A stretch of DNA of 64,000 bases from Pseudoalteromonas luteoviolacea B = ATCC 29581 (GTDB taxonomy: Bacteria; Pseudomonadota; Gammaproteobacteria; Enterobacterales; Alteromonadaceae). Under the pieces are notes generated by a model, which ran no database searches, was not told where the DNA came from, and worked only from the letters and a program-made list of their open reading frames with translations. A program made the position numbers and the translations under genes. The stretch is taken from positions 496,001-560,000 of the forward strand of contig CAPN01000051.1 in NCBI GenBank assembly GCA_000333235.1. The letters run 5' to 3'. Positions 56,332-64,000 of this stretch are shown in pieces; the first letter of the stretch is position 1; each line of letters opens with the position of its first letter.

Positions 56332-59300
56332 TTAAGCAGCTCTATTCTTTTTAAAATTCTCAGCTTGTTCAAAGATCTCTTTATACACTTCATCACGATC
56401 AACTGGCGGGTAGCCAAATCTAGCAAGCAACATGATCAGGTCTACCTTTAGCTCAGCCTTGATATCATCACGCTGGCTCCAATCGGTGTACTTCGCCTTA
56501 TCATCAACAACATCTTTTACTGCTTTTGCTAAGTCGAGAAGCTTGTCTTCTGGGTATTGAAAATCATACTTAATCGCCAGTGCCAGCAAAATATCATAAA
56601 ATGCTTTCTCTTCAAGGTTGATGCCCATATCTTCAAACGACCCCATTTCAGATTTGAGATCTTGGTACATATTGATGATTTCATCTGAGAAATCTTCAAG
56701 AACCTCACTAACTAATACGTCTTCTTCTTTACGCTCGTTATATTTATCAACTAGTGATTTAAAGCGCTCAGAGAAATCGACAGCCTTGAGTTTATTCACC
56801 TGTTTAAACTCACCAATAGCCTTTGCTAGCATCTGCTGAAGCAATTTGATTTTGGTATTAGGTAACTTAATTTTTTCGATTTTTGCTAAGTAATCATCAT
56901 CGAAAATATCAACACCATCTTCGCCTTGGCCTAGCTTAAATATCTCTTCCACACCATCACTTTTAAGTGCATCAGAAATCATCTCACGTACTTTAGCATT
57001 CATTTGTGCTGTATCAGGCGCATTACCTTTTGTGAGCTTGTACACAATAGAGCGAACAGCTAAGTAGAAGTGAACGTAATCTCGTTCCTTTTGCGATAGC
57101 TTTTCACTACCGCAGCATACGTCATAAGCCGTTTTTAAGCGTTTGACTAATGCCATAAAACGGTGTTCAAGTTTTTGCGTTTGCAATACGAATTCAGCGG
57201 CATTATTCAGGCAATTAAGTTGAGCAACTGGTTGCCCAGTAAAGTATGGTGATTCATCAAATTGATGCGTTAGCTTGCCCAGCAAGTCTAAATGGTCCTT
57301 AACAACAATGATTGACTGCGCGATATCCTCAAAATTGGTTTCATCTGTTTTTGAATACATTGCTAACGCTTTATTCATCTGCGTTTTGATACCGATGTAG
57401 TCAACAACTAAACCTTTGTCTTTACCCTCAAATTTGCGGTTAACACGCGATATGGTTTGAATTAAGTTATGGCGTTGAATTGGCTTATCGATATAGATGG
57501 TATCGAGGAATGGCACATCAAATCCTGTGAGCCACATATCAACCACAATGGCGATTTTGAAATTAGACTTTTCATTTTTAAATTGGCGATCTAGCTCTTT
57601 ACGATACTCTTTGGTGCCGAGTAAATCCCATAGTTCTTTAGGATCGTCTTTACCACGAGTCATCACCATCTTGACTCGTTCCATTGGTTTAATTTTTTTT
57701 CGCTCTTGCTCGGTTAATTTAACACCTTCCTCACATTCAAGTACTTCAAACCACGCAGGGCGAAGATCTTTTAATTCTTGATAAAATAAATAAGCTACTT
57801 CACGGGCAGAACTTACAAACATAGCTTTACCTTTTAAGGTAGAGCCTTCTTCAATGCGTGACTCATAGTGAGCAACAAAGTCTTTGGCTAACGCTCTTAT
57901 ACGATCTGGGTCGCCAAGAATCGAAGTCATGTTTGCTGAAGCCTTCTTACTTTCTTCTATCTGATGTTCATTACTACCTTCATCAGCACACTGCTGATAA
58001 TAAGCTTCAATTTCTTCCAGTTTAGCGTTATCTAAAATGACCTTTGCCGCTCTACCTTCATAGACGATACGAACAGTGATCTCATCTTTAACAGATTCAG
58101 TCATGGTATAGGCATCAACCACTTGACCAAATACATCTAGCGTTGCATCAACTGGCGTTCCTGTGAAACCTACAAATGTTGCACTAGGTAGAGACTCATG
58201 AAGGTACTTGGCAAAACCATAAGTTTTCTTGATGCCTTTTTCAGTAATACGAACTTTCTGATCCAAGTTTGTTTGACTGCGGTGCGCTTCATCAGAAATA
58301 CAAATCACATTACTTCTATCAGTCAGTAGCTTAGTATCTTCGGTAAACTTATGGATGGTTGTTAAGAAAACACCACCACTGTTACGGCCTTGCAATAATT
58401 CGCGTAAATGGTCACGGCTTTCAACAGCTACAACGGTTTGATCACCAATATACGTTTTTGCATTAGAGAATTGCTGAGATAGCTGATCATCCAAGTCAGT
58501 TCGGTCAGTAATTAACACAATAGTTGGGCTTTCAAACTCAACACTTTTCATCAATAAGCGAGACAAAAACTGCATGGTAAAACTCTTACCACAGCCAGTT
58601 GCACCAAAGTATGTACCACCTTTACCATCTCCATCTGGCTTGCGTGCTAGCTTAATATTGTGGTGAAGCTTTCTAGCCGCATAGTACTGCGGATAGCGGC
58701 AGACAATTTTTACTTCAGCCTTTGACGAATCAGGAAAATAAATGAAGTTACGAATAACGTCACGCAGGCGAGCTTTATTAAATAATCCCTGCAACATAGT
58801 ATGCAGCGAATTGATTCCATCTTTTTCTATCGATTCATTGCCCGTTACCTTGCGCCAAGCGTAGAAGAATTCATAAGGTGCATATAAGCCACCCATTTTG
58901 TTGTTAACACCATCGCTAATCACACAAAAGGCGTTGTAAACGAATAGAGCGGGAATGTCCCTGCGATAACGAGTATTTAACTGAACATAAGCATCATGAA
59001 TTGAAGCCTCTTCTTCACGAATAGCGCTCTTAAATTCGAACACCACCAAGGGCAAACCGTTAATGTACAAAATGCCATCAGGAATGCGCTTCTCGCCATC
59101 AGCGCCCTCAATCTCAAGCTGGTTCACTATCTTGTATATATTGGTGTCATTGTATGTGGCAGTCTGCTCTGCTACTTTCGGTAGTTCTGCGGTTACTTCC
59201 TTTACTAAATCAGGTAATAGGCTTTGAACAACGTTGGTGTAATCGACTAATTGGATATAGAGATCTTTTTGCGTGTGGTCTTCGCGTTTTAACAAAAAGC

Positions 59301-59565
59301 CATCACTTAACCATTTACAGAAAGTTTTATTACTGTCGTACAAGTCACTAGCAGGCAGTGATTCTATTTGCTTGATGATTGAATCGATTTCACCAGCAGT
59401 AATATTGTCTGCTTGATACTTATCAGATAAGAACTGGCGTATGTCATCCTTAATCAAAACTTCAGTATTGCTACGAGTAAGCTCATTACCGGGTACGTAA
59501 GGAAAACCTTGTTTACCAAGTAATTCAATAATTGCCGCTTCTAGCTGTGCTTCTGTAAATTTCAT
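56332..59565 (-). CDS. hsdR: Type I restriction enzyme R subunit HsdR
   Basis: A 1077-residue motor nuclease. The N-terminal nuclease domain has Asp163 (PDGILYING), Glu177 and Lys179 (FEFKSA). The superfamily 2 helicase follows: Walker A GATGCGKS (321-328), DEAH (425-428) in CISDEAHRSQ, motif III FTGTPVD, and the second RecA domain with DMWLTGFDVP and QTISRVNR. The C-terminal helical region (about 860-1077) contacts HsdM. The length is normal and no frame break is seen, so cleavage activity should be intact. It follows the coiled-coil protein gene by 10 bases. Confidence 0.95.
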   Translation of the reverse strand: MKFTEAQLEAAIIELLGKQGFPYVPGNELTRSNTEVLIKDDIRQFLSDKYQADNITAGEIDSIIKQIESLPASDLYDSNKTFCKWLSDGFLLKREDHTQKDLYIQLVDYTNVVQSLLPDLVKEVTAELPKVAEQTATYNDTNIYKIVNQLEIEGADGEKRIPDGILYINGLPLVVFEFKSAIREEEASIHDAYVQLNTRYRRDIPALFVYNAFCVISDGVNNKMGGLYAPYEFFYAWRKVTGNESIEKDGINSLHTMLQGLFNKARLRDVIRNFIYFPDSSKAEVKIVCRYPQYYAARKLHHNIKLARKPDGDGKGGTYFGATGCGKSFTMQFLSRLLMKSVEFESPTIVLITDRTDLDDQLSQQFSNAKTYIGDQTVVAVESRDHLRELLQGRNSGGVFLTTIHKFTEDTKLLTDRSNVICISDEAHRSQTNLDQKVRITEKGIKKTYGFAKYLHESLPSATFVGFTGTPVDATLDVFGQVVDAYTMTESVKDEITVRIVYEGRAAKVILDNAKLEEIEAYYQQCADEGSNEHQIEESKKASANMTSILGDPDRIRALAKDFVAHYESRIEEGSTLKGKAMFVSSAREVAYLFYQELKDLRPAWFEVLECEEGVKLTEQERKKIKPMERVKMVMTRGKDDPKELWDLLGTKEYRKELDRQFKNEKSNFKIAIVVDMWLTGFDVPFLDTIYIDKPIQRHNLIQTISRVNRKFEGKDKGLVVDYIGIKTQMNKALAMYSKTDETNFEDIAQSIIVVKDHLDLLGKLTHQFDESPYFTGQPVAQLNCLNNAAEFVLQTQKLEHRFMALVKRLKTAYDVCCGSEKLSQKERDYVHFYLAVRSIVYKLTKGNAPDTAQMNAKVREMISDALKSDGVEEIFKLGQGEDGVDIFDDDYLAKIEKIKLPNTKIKLLQQMLAKAIGEFKQVNKLKAVDFSERFKSLVDKYNERKEEDVLVSEVLEDFSDEIINMYQDLKSEMGSFEDMGINLEEKAFYDILLALAIKYDFQYPEDKLLDLAKAVKDVVDDKAKYTDWSQRDDIKAELKVDLIMLLARFGYPPVDRDEVYKEIFEQAENFKKNRAA

Positions 59566-59575
59566 TAAAATGTCC

Positions 59576-61060
59576 CTACTTAAATATTCCTTTTAGCTTT
59601 TCTAAAGAGCTAACTGTTTTATCAAGCCCTTCATGCGCAGGCGTTTTATCACCATGTTTTTTATCCAGAGTATCTGACGCATTTGCAGCAACAGCATCAA
59701 TAGCAGCCCCAAGAAGTTTTTCTAGTAACTCTTCTTTTTTATCCGAATGGAGGTTATCAACCTGATTTTTAAAGTTTTGATAAGACTTAGCTAATGCTTC
59801 TTTATGAGAATACTCTTGTTGCAAGCGCAGTGCTTCACTGCGTCTTTTTGAAGCGAATAAAGCCAGCCATAATACAGGTAAAATAATTGGCAATTTATGT
59901 GTAAGGTTGCTCAGTAAGTTTTTGTAGTCTGTTACATCAATAAATTTAATGAATGAATCTGCTGTCCAAACACCGTCAATTATTGAAATAAAGGCTGTTA
60001 ATGATAGTACTGCTATAGATACATAAAATAATCTTGAATATTGCTTTATTGGCTTAGTAAAAGACTTTCTCATCGCCCTATAAGCAGCGGCTAAACCAGC
60101 ACTAGTAGCTCCCGGTAATAGTTCTTCAATTTGTTCATTTAAAGCGTTATACCTTTCTTCTTGCTTAACTTTAAAGGCATCCAGATCTTTTTGTCTAGAT
60201 GTGATTTCTGCCTTTAATCCGCCAACCAAATTACCTTCTTCATCTTCTTTACCCCTGACATCCTTATAGAAGCTCTGAAGGAATGACAATTGCTTTTCAG
60301 TCTCGCGCAACAACTCTCCAATGGATTCAGCATCGTTCTCAGCTTCAGATTTTGCGGTTGCGACTTGAGTTTTAATGGAGTCACTGCCACTCTCAAGCAA
60401 CTCAGTATGATAGTCGCTAATTTGTAAATAATACTTCTCAAGCTTTGTCACCATTTCATCAATTTTGGCCTGAATGGCATCTTCTGTTTCAGTACCTTCG
60501 AAATACTGTTTCCTTAAACCTTCAACTTCTTCGTGAGTTTCTTTCAGTTCTTGAAATTGCTTTTTAAATTCAATTTTTTCATCTCTAAATTCATCTGAGA
60601 CTTCTTTAAACTCCCGGTAATACTCAAGAGCTTGGTGCTTAAAATCTTCTAAACCCTGAGAAATTGATTTTTGATAGCTTCTAAAACCAGCATGGGCTGC
60701 TTTTGCAGCTTTACCTGATTCAACTACATAAGGTCGTACATAAGTAAGCAAATTATCAGCATTGCTATTGGCATTAACTATATGTTGTATATTCCTATTG
60801 CTTTTAAAGGAGCTAATTTCATTTAAACATGGCTGACATTGATTATTAAAGTTATTCCATGTGGAAGCTGGAACAAGCTCAGGGTCGATTGATTCAATCA
60901 TTTGCTCTAAATAGCCAATCACTTTACTCAACCTAGCTACTTCTTCAACATCAGTAATAATACTTTCGTCATCAACTTTTGTTTCTTTTACTAGCTCTTT
61001 CAATTGCTCCCAAGTTGTTTGAAATGGATGATTATCAAATTGTTCTTGCCAACGACTCAT
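59576..61060 (-). CDS. Membrane-anchored coiled-coil protein of unknown function inside the hsd operon
   Basis: A 494-residue protein that I do not recognise. Residues ~120-310 are charged and strongly heptad-like, with long Glu/Lys stretches (EVSDEFRDEKIEFKKQFQEL and similar), predicting an extended coiled coil. They are followed by LLPGATSAGLAAAYRAM, two membrane helices (about 340-362 and 386-404) and a cytoplasmic helical tail (about 405-494). The start shares a base with the hsdS stop (TAATG) and hsdR follows by 10 bases, so it is translated as part of the restriction operon. It could anchor the enzyme at the membrane or be an additional defence component. It is not one of the three canonical subunits. 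Confidence 0.8.
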   Translation of the reverse strand: MSRWQEQFDNHPFQTTWEQLKELVKETKVDDESIITDVEEVARLSKVIGYLEQMIESIDPELVPASTWNNFNNQCQPCLNEISSFKSNRNIQHIVNANSNADNLLTYVRPYVVESGKAAKAAHAGFRSYQKSISQGLEDFKHQALEYYREFKEVSDEFRDEKIEFKKQFQELKETHEEVEGLRKQYFEGTETEDAIQAKIDEMVTKLEKYYLQISDYHTELLESGSDSIKTQVATAKSEAENDAESIGELLRETEKQLSFLQSFYKDVRGKEDEEGNLVGGLKAEITSRQKDLDAFKVKQEERYNALNEQIEELLPGATSAGLAAAYRAMRKSFTKPIKQYSRLFYVSIAVLSLTAFISIIDGVWTADSFIKFIDVTDYKNLLSNLTHKLPIILPVLWLALFASKRRSEALRLQQEYSHKEALAKSYQNFKNQVDNLHSDKKEELLEKLLGAAIDAVAANASDTLDKKHGDKTPAHEGLDKTVSSLEKLKGIFK

Positions 61061-62433
61061 TATGCAACTTCCTTATTAATTGTTATTTCACCTGAAATTA
61101 ATTTTGGCAATAAATAATCTCTAGTTTCAGTAAGTGAATTAGTTTGTTTTATATTTTCAGTTATCTTGTCATAATTTGCTTTAGCGATTGCTGTATAAGC
61201 ATCTATTGCAGGCTTGGAAGGAACTACGAGTTTAATGCTTCTAAACGTCTTTTTGCTAATCTCCGCAAACGTAGTTCCACCTGAAATACCTTTGATTTCA
61301 TCCATAATTGATTCTAGAAACAGCATCGTATATTCAGGTGTTAAGTCCTTTTCACACTGTAAGGCAATATAACCCTGATTAATTGCTAAAGGCACTTTTG
61401 CGAGTGCCAAGTACCCGACAGGTGCTCTAGACGACATCAACACAGTATCAACAGGTAATAAGCCAGAAGTAATTTTGGCTAAACCAGCTTCTGTTATCTT
61501 ACGGCTTGTATCTAATAAAATTTTTGAATTATTCCCAGACAAGTCTTTTGGCGATGTCCAGTGAATATCACCGCCTTCCCAAAAATCAGGATTTTTTGTA
61601 CTTGGTGTAGAGCCACCATGTATACCAAATTCATCTCCTGTGCTAGAAACTGTCCAGCCTTTAGGTATCCAGCCTTCGATACCAATACTTGGCTCATCGG
61701 TTTGCTCAAATTCGCTTGGGAATAATGCGCGGATATCATCTGGCAACGGTTTGAAGTTTGGTAGCTGTTGTGCCTGTTTTCGCTGTTCTGCTTTGTTTTG
61801 CAGTGCTTCAGGAATATCGCTGCCAGCGGCAAGGGCGTTGTCGATTACAGGATCAAAATCAACAAACCAGCTTTTAAATAACGCCTGCGCCATTTGTTCT
61901 AAGGTTTGGTTTGTTTGGTGGATTGACTTTATTTTCTTGTCAAAGCTTCTTAATAATTTTGATGTCTTATTTTGATAATCTAAAGAAGGGATTCGAATTG
62001 GTAATTCTTTTAACGCTTTACCCGTTAAATGTTTAATAGTTGTCCCTGTGAAATAGGCATCAAGTAAACCATTTCGACCACAATGCAAGAACCAATAGTA
62101 AAGATACTCAGAATCCAAGCCACCTTTAGCTCTAACTCTATGAAGTGCTTTTTGAATTTTCATATTTGGCAAGTCTTCTTCCCAAATAGCGCATCGTCCC
62201 GGCTCTCCTCCTTCACATATAATTAAGTCACCTGCTTGAATTCCATAACGGTCATTTTCGTGTTCTTCAAATTTCATTTGAGCGAGATCATCTAGCTCAA
62301 AACTTCCCCATCGAACATTACTGTTGCCAAGGTAAGGTTGAAAGTCACCTTTATTCTTATTTTTATCAAGCATTTTTCCTAGGCAAGAATCAACGTAGTC
62401 ACCAAGCCTTGCCTCAATCCATTTATCTGCCAT
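61060..62433 (-). CDS. hsdS: Type I restriction enzyme specificity subunit HsdS
   Basis: A 457-residue protein with two target recognition domains (about 1-150 and 235-400), each followed by a conserved helical spacer (QTNQTLEQMAQALFKSWFVDFDPV around 180-205 and NIKQTNSLTETRDYLLPKLISGEI at the C-terminus, both in pieces). Each half reads one part of a bipartite DNA target; the sequence cannot be predicted here. It overlaps hsdM by 11 bases. No inverted repeats or second hsdS copy are visible in the window, so phase-variable shuffling is not indicated. Confidence 0.94.
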   Translation of the reverse strand: MADKWIEARLGDYVDSCLGKMLDKNKNKGDFQPYLGNSNVRWGSFELDDLAQMKFEEHENDRYGIQAGDLIICEGGEPGRCAIWEEDLPNMKIQKALHRVRAKGGLDSEYLYYWFLHCGRNGLLDAYFTGTTIKHLTGKALKELPIRIPSLDYQNKTSKLLRSFDKKIKSIHQTNQTLEQMAQALFKSWFVDFDPVIDNALAAGSDIPEALQNKAEQRKQAQQLPNFKPLPDDIRALFPSEFEQTDEPSIGIEGWIPKGWTVSSTGDEFGIHGGSTPSTKNPDFWEGGDIHWTSPKDLSGNNSKILLDTSRKITEAGLAKITSGLLPVDTVLMSSRAPVGYLALAKVPLAINQGYIALQCEKDLTPEYTMLFLESIMDEIKGISGGTTFAEISKKTFRSIKLVVPSKPAIDAYTAIAKANYDKITENIKQTNSLTETRDYLLPKLISGEITINKEVA

Positions 62434-63985
62434 AGCCTAACACCTCCAAGTTTTGACGAATTGCTTTATCTAACTCTTCAGCTTGTTCCATTTGGCTATA
62501 TAAGGTCTGACTTAATTCTTTCATTTTAACTTCAAAAGGAATGCCATCATCTTCTAATTCAGCAGCACCAACGTAACGACCCGGTGTTAATACAAAGTCG
62601 TTAGCTTTAATTTCTTCTAATGTGGCTGACTTGCAAAAGCCTGCGATATCTTGGTATTTGCCATCTTTTTTCTCACCTCGCCATGCGTGATACGTTTTGG
62701 CAATTTCAGCGATATCGTCTGTGGTTAATTCTTTATGAACACGGCTGACCATAGTGCCCATTTCACGGGCATCGATAAACAAGGTTTCACCTTGACGGTC
62801 ACGATAACCAAGTTCGGTATTCTCTTTTTTGCTTTTGGTGATAAACCACAAACAGACAGGAATTTGCGTGGTGTAGAAAAGCTGCCCCGGTAGTGCAATC
62901 ATGCAATCAACCAAGTCGTTCTCGATAATTTTCTGGCGAATTGTGCCTTCACCACCAGTATTAGAACTCATTGAACCATTGGCTAGTACAAAACCTGCGG
63001 TGCCGTTTTCGCTCAGCTTTGAGATCATGTGCATGATCCACGCGTAGTTAGCATTGCCTGTTGGTGGCACTTCATAGCCTGACCAACGAGGATCGTCAAC
63101 TAGCTCGTTGTCTGCACGCCATTGCTTCTGGTTGAACGGTGGATTACTTAAAATAAAATCGGCTTTTAAATCGGGATGCTGATCTTTAAAGAAAGTGTCA
63201 CCTGCAACATCACCTAAATTACCGTTAATACCACGCACAGCAAGGTTCATTTTGGCTAATTTATGAGTTGTGCTTGTGTATTCCTGCCCATAAATTGATA
63301 TGTTTTTCTTACTGCCTTTGTGGCTATCAATAAACTTAAGCGATTGAACAAACATACCGCCACTACCACAGCATGGGTCGTATATCTTACCTTTGTAGGG
63401 TTCAAGCATTTCCGCAATCAAGGTTACTACCGATTTTGGTGTGTAGAATTCACCACCACCTTTACCTTCGTTTGCAGCAAATTTACCTAAAAAGTACTCG
63501 TAAACACGACCTACCAAATCTTCTTCGGTCATATGACATTCGTTGGCAATCGTGTCGATGTTATTGATGGTATCGATAAGTGCAGCAAGCTTGCTTACAT
63601 CAAGCCCTAAACGTGAAAAGTAGTTATCTGGTAATGCGCCTTTTAGTGATGCATTGTTTTTCTCCACCGTATGAAGTGCAGTATCTATTTTTACCGCGAT
63701 GTCATCTTGCTTGGCTTGTTTTTGAATAAACGACCAACGGGCTTCTTCTGGAAGATAAAACACATTGTCTTTGGCATAAAACTCAACCATATCAACGTAG
63801 TCACCCATTCCATCGGCAATTAGCTTTTCACGTTGCTTTTCAAACTTATCGCTAATGAACTTTAAGAAGATAAGACTCAGTACAATATGCTTGTATTCCG
63901 ATGATTCAACACTGCCACGAAGCTTATTTGCCGCATCCCATAGCGACTCTTCGAATCCGATTTCTTTCTTGTTAGCTTTTGCCAT
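62423..63985 (-). CDS. hsdM: Type I restriction enzyme methylase subunit HsdM
   Basis: A 520-residue N6-adenine DNA methyltransferase: N-terminal HsdM domain (about 10-150), AdoMet site DPCCGSGG (203-210), and catalytic NPPF (281-284) in FILSNPPFNQKQW. C-terminal helices contact HsdS. The gene is complete and starts at 63985, close to the window edge, so its promoter lies mostly outside. It is first in the order hsdM-hsdS-coiled-coil protein-hsdR. Confidence 0.95.
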   Translation of the reverse strand: MAKANKKEIGFEESLWDAANKLRGSVESSEYKHIVLSLIFLKFISDKFEKQREKLIADGMGDYVDMVEFYAKDNVFYLPEEARWSFIQKQAKQDDIAVKIDTALHTVEKNNASLKGALPDNYFSRLGLDVSKLAALIDTINNIDTIANECHMTEEDLVGRVYEYFLGKFAANEGKGGGEFYTPKSVVTLIAEMLEPYKGKIYDPCCGSGGMFVQSLKFIDSHKGSKKNISIYGQEYTSTTHKLAKMNLAVRGINGNLGDVAGDTFFKDQHPDLKADFILSNPPFNQKQWRADNELVDDPRWSGYEVPPTGNANYAWIMHMISKLSENGTAGFVLANGSMSSNTGGEGTIRQKIIENDLVDCMIALPGQLFYTTQIPVCLWFITKSKKENTELGYRDRQGETLFIDAREMGTMVSRVHKELTTDDIAEIAKTYHAWRGEKKDGKYQDIAGFCKSATLEEIKANDFVLTPGRYVGAAELEDDGIPFEVKMKELSQTLYSQMEQAEELDKAIRQNLEVLGYGR

Positions 63986-64000
63986 GTGTCTAAATTCCTA

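Overview
The window reads as a chromosomal segment of a marine gammaproteobacterium, most likely an Alteromonadales member (Pseudoalteromonas/Colwellia/Psychrosphaera-like). The reasons are the AT-rich gene-dense sequence, the ald/lrp-ftsK-lolA-rarA-crcB-serS order, a YbiT-type ABC-F protein, rmf-fabA, and a TonB-dependent receptor beside peptide catabolism. The genus is inference; no rRNA or tRNA gene lies in the window.

Region by region. 1-5081: the C-terminal part of a TonB-dependent receptor, then a translationally coupled cassette for trans-3-hydroxy-L-proline (dehydratase, Xaa-Pro peptidase, pyrroline-2-carboxylate reductase, small membrane protein). 5143-25139: mostly housekeeping genes (htpX, rimO, ybiT, a Ser/Thr kinase, an HDOD protein, ald, lrp, ftsK, lolA, rarA, crcB, serS, rmf, fabA with a FabR-type operator, a QueD-like double T-fold protein, an M23 peptidase, a thioesterase and an EEP-domain hydrolase).

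25136-49257 is a large exopolysaccharide/biofilm locus whose domain order matches the Vibrio fischeri syp locus, but permuted. The block glycosyltransferase - flippase - ligase/polymerase - acetyltransferase - GT - Wzz - GT - GT2/PGT fusion (sypJ to sypR equivalents) comes before STAS - OmpA lipoprotein - polysaccharide export - ATPase - kinase/REC/PP2C - sigma54 regulator (sypA to sypE and sypG). A separate HPt protein and a hybrid histidine kinase without HPt lie downstream and could together replace SypF. A 15-bp palindrome, TTTGCA-N3-TGCAAA, occurs in front of three transcription starts, mostly beside recognisable sigma54 promoters. It resembles the syp enhancer as I remember it. This gives a coherent model: hybrid kinase to HPt to SypG-like activator to sigma54 promoters, with SypE/SypA partner switching as a second control.

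49298-54731 is an operon on the minus strand: response regulator - MoxR ATPase - DUF58 - transglutaminase (TgpA type) - Na+/H+ antiporter-like protein. 55067-63985 is a type I restriction-modification operon (hsdM-hsdS-[coiled-coil membrane protein]-hsdR). It is followed by a small two-TM protein gene and a NucS-like nuclease gene, each interrupted by a stop codon at what looks like a Trp codon. The most novel candidates are the TTTGCA-N3-TGCAAA/sigma54 regulon, the permuted syp locus with a split phosphorelay and fused SypQ-SypR, and the hsd operon with its unknown membrane coiled-coil protein.
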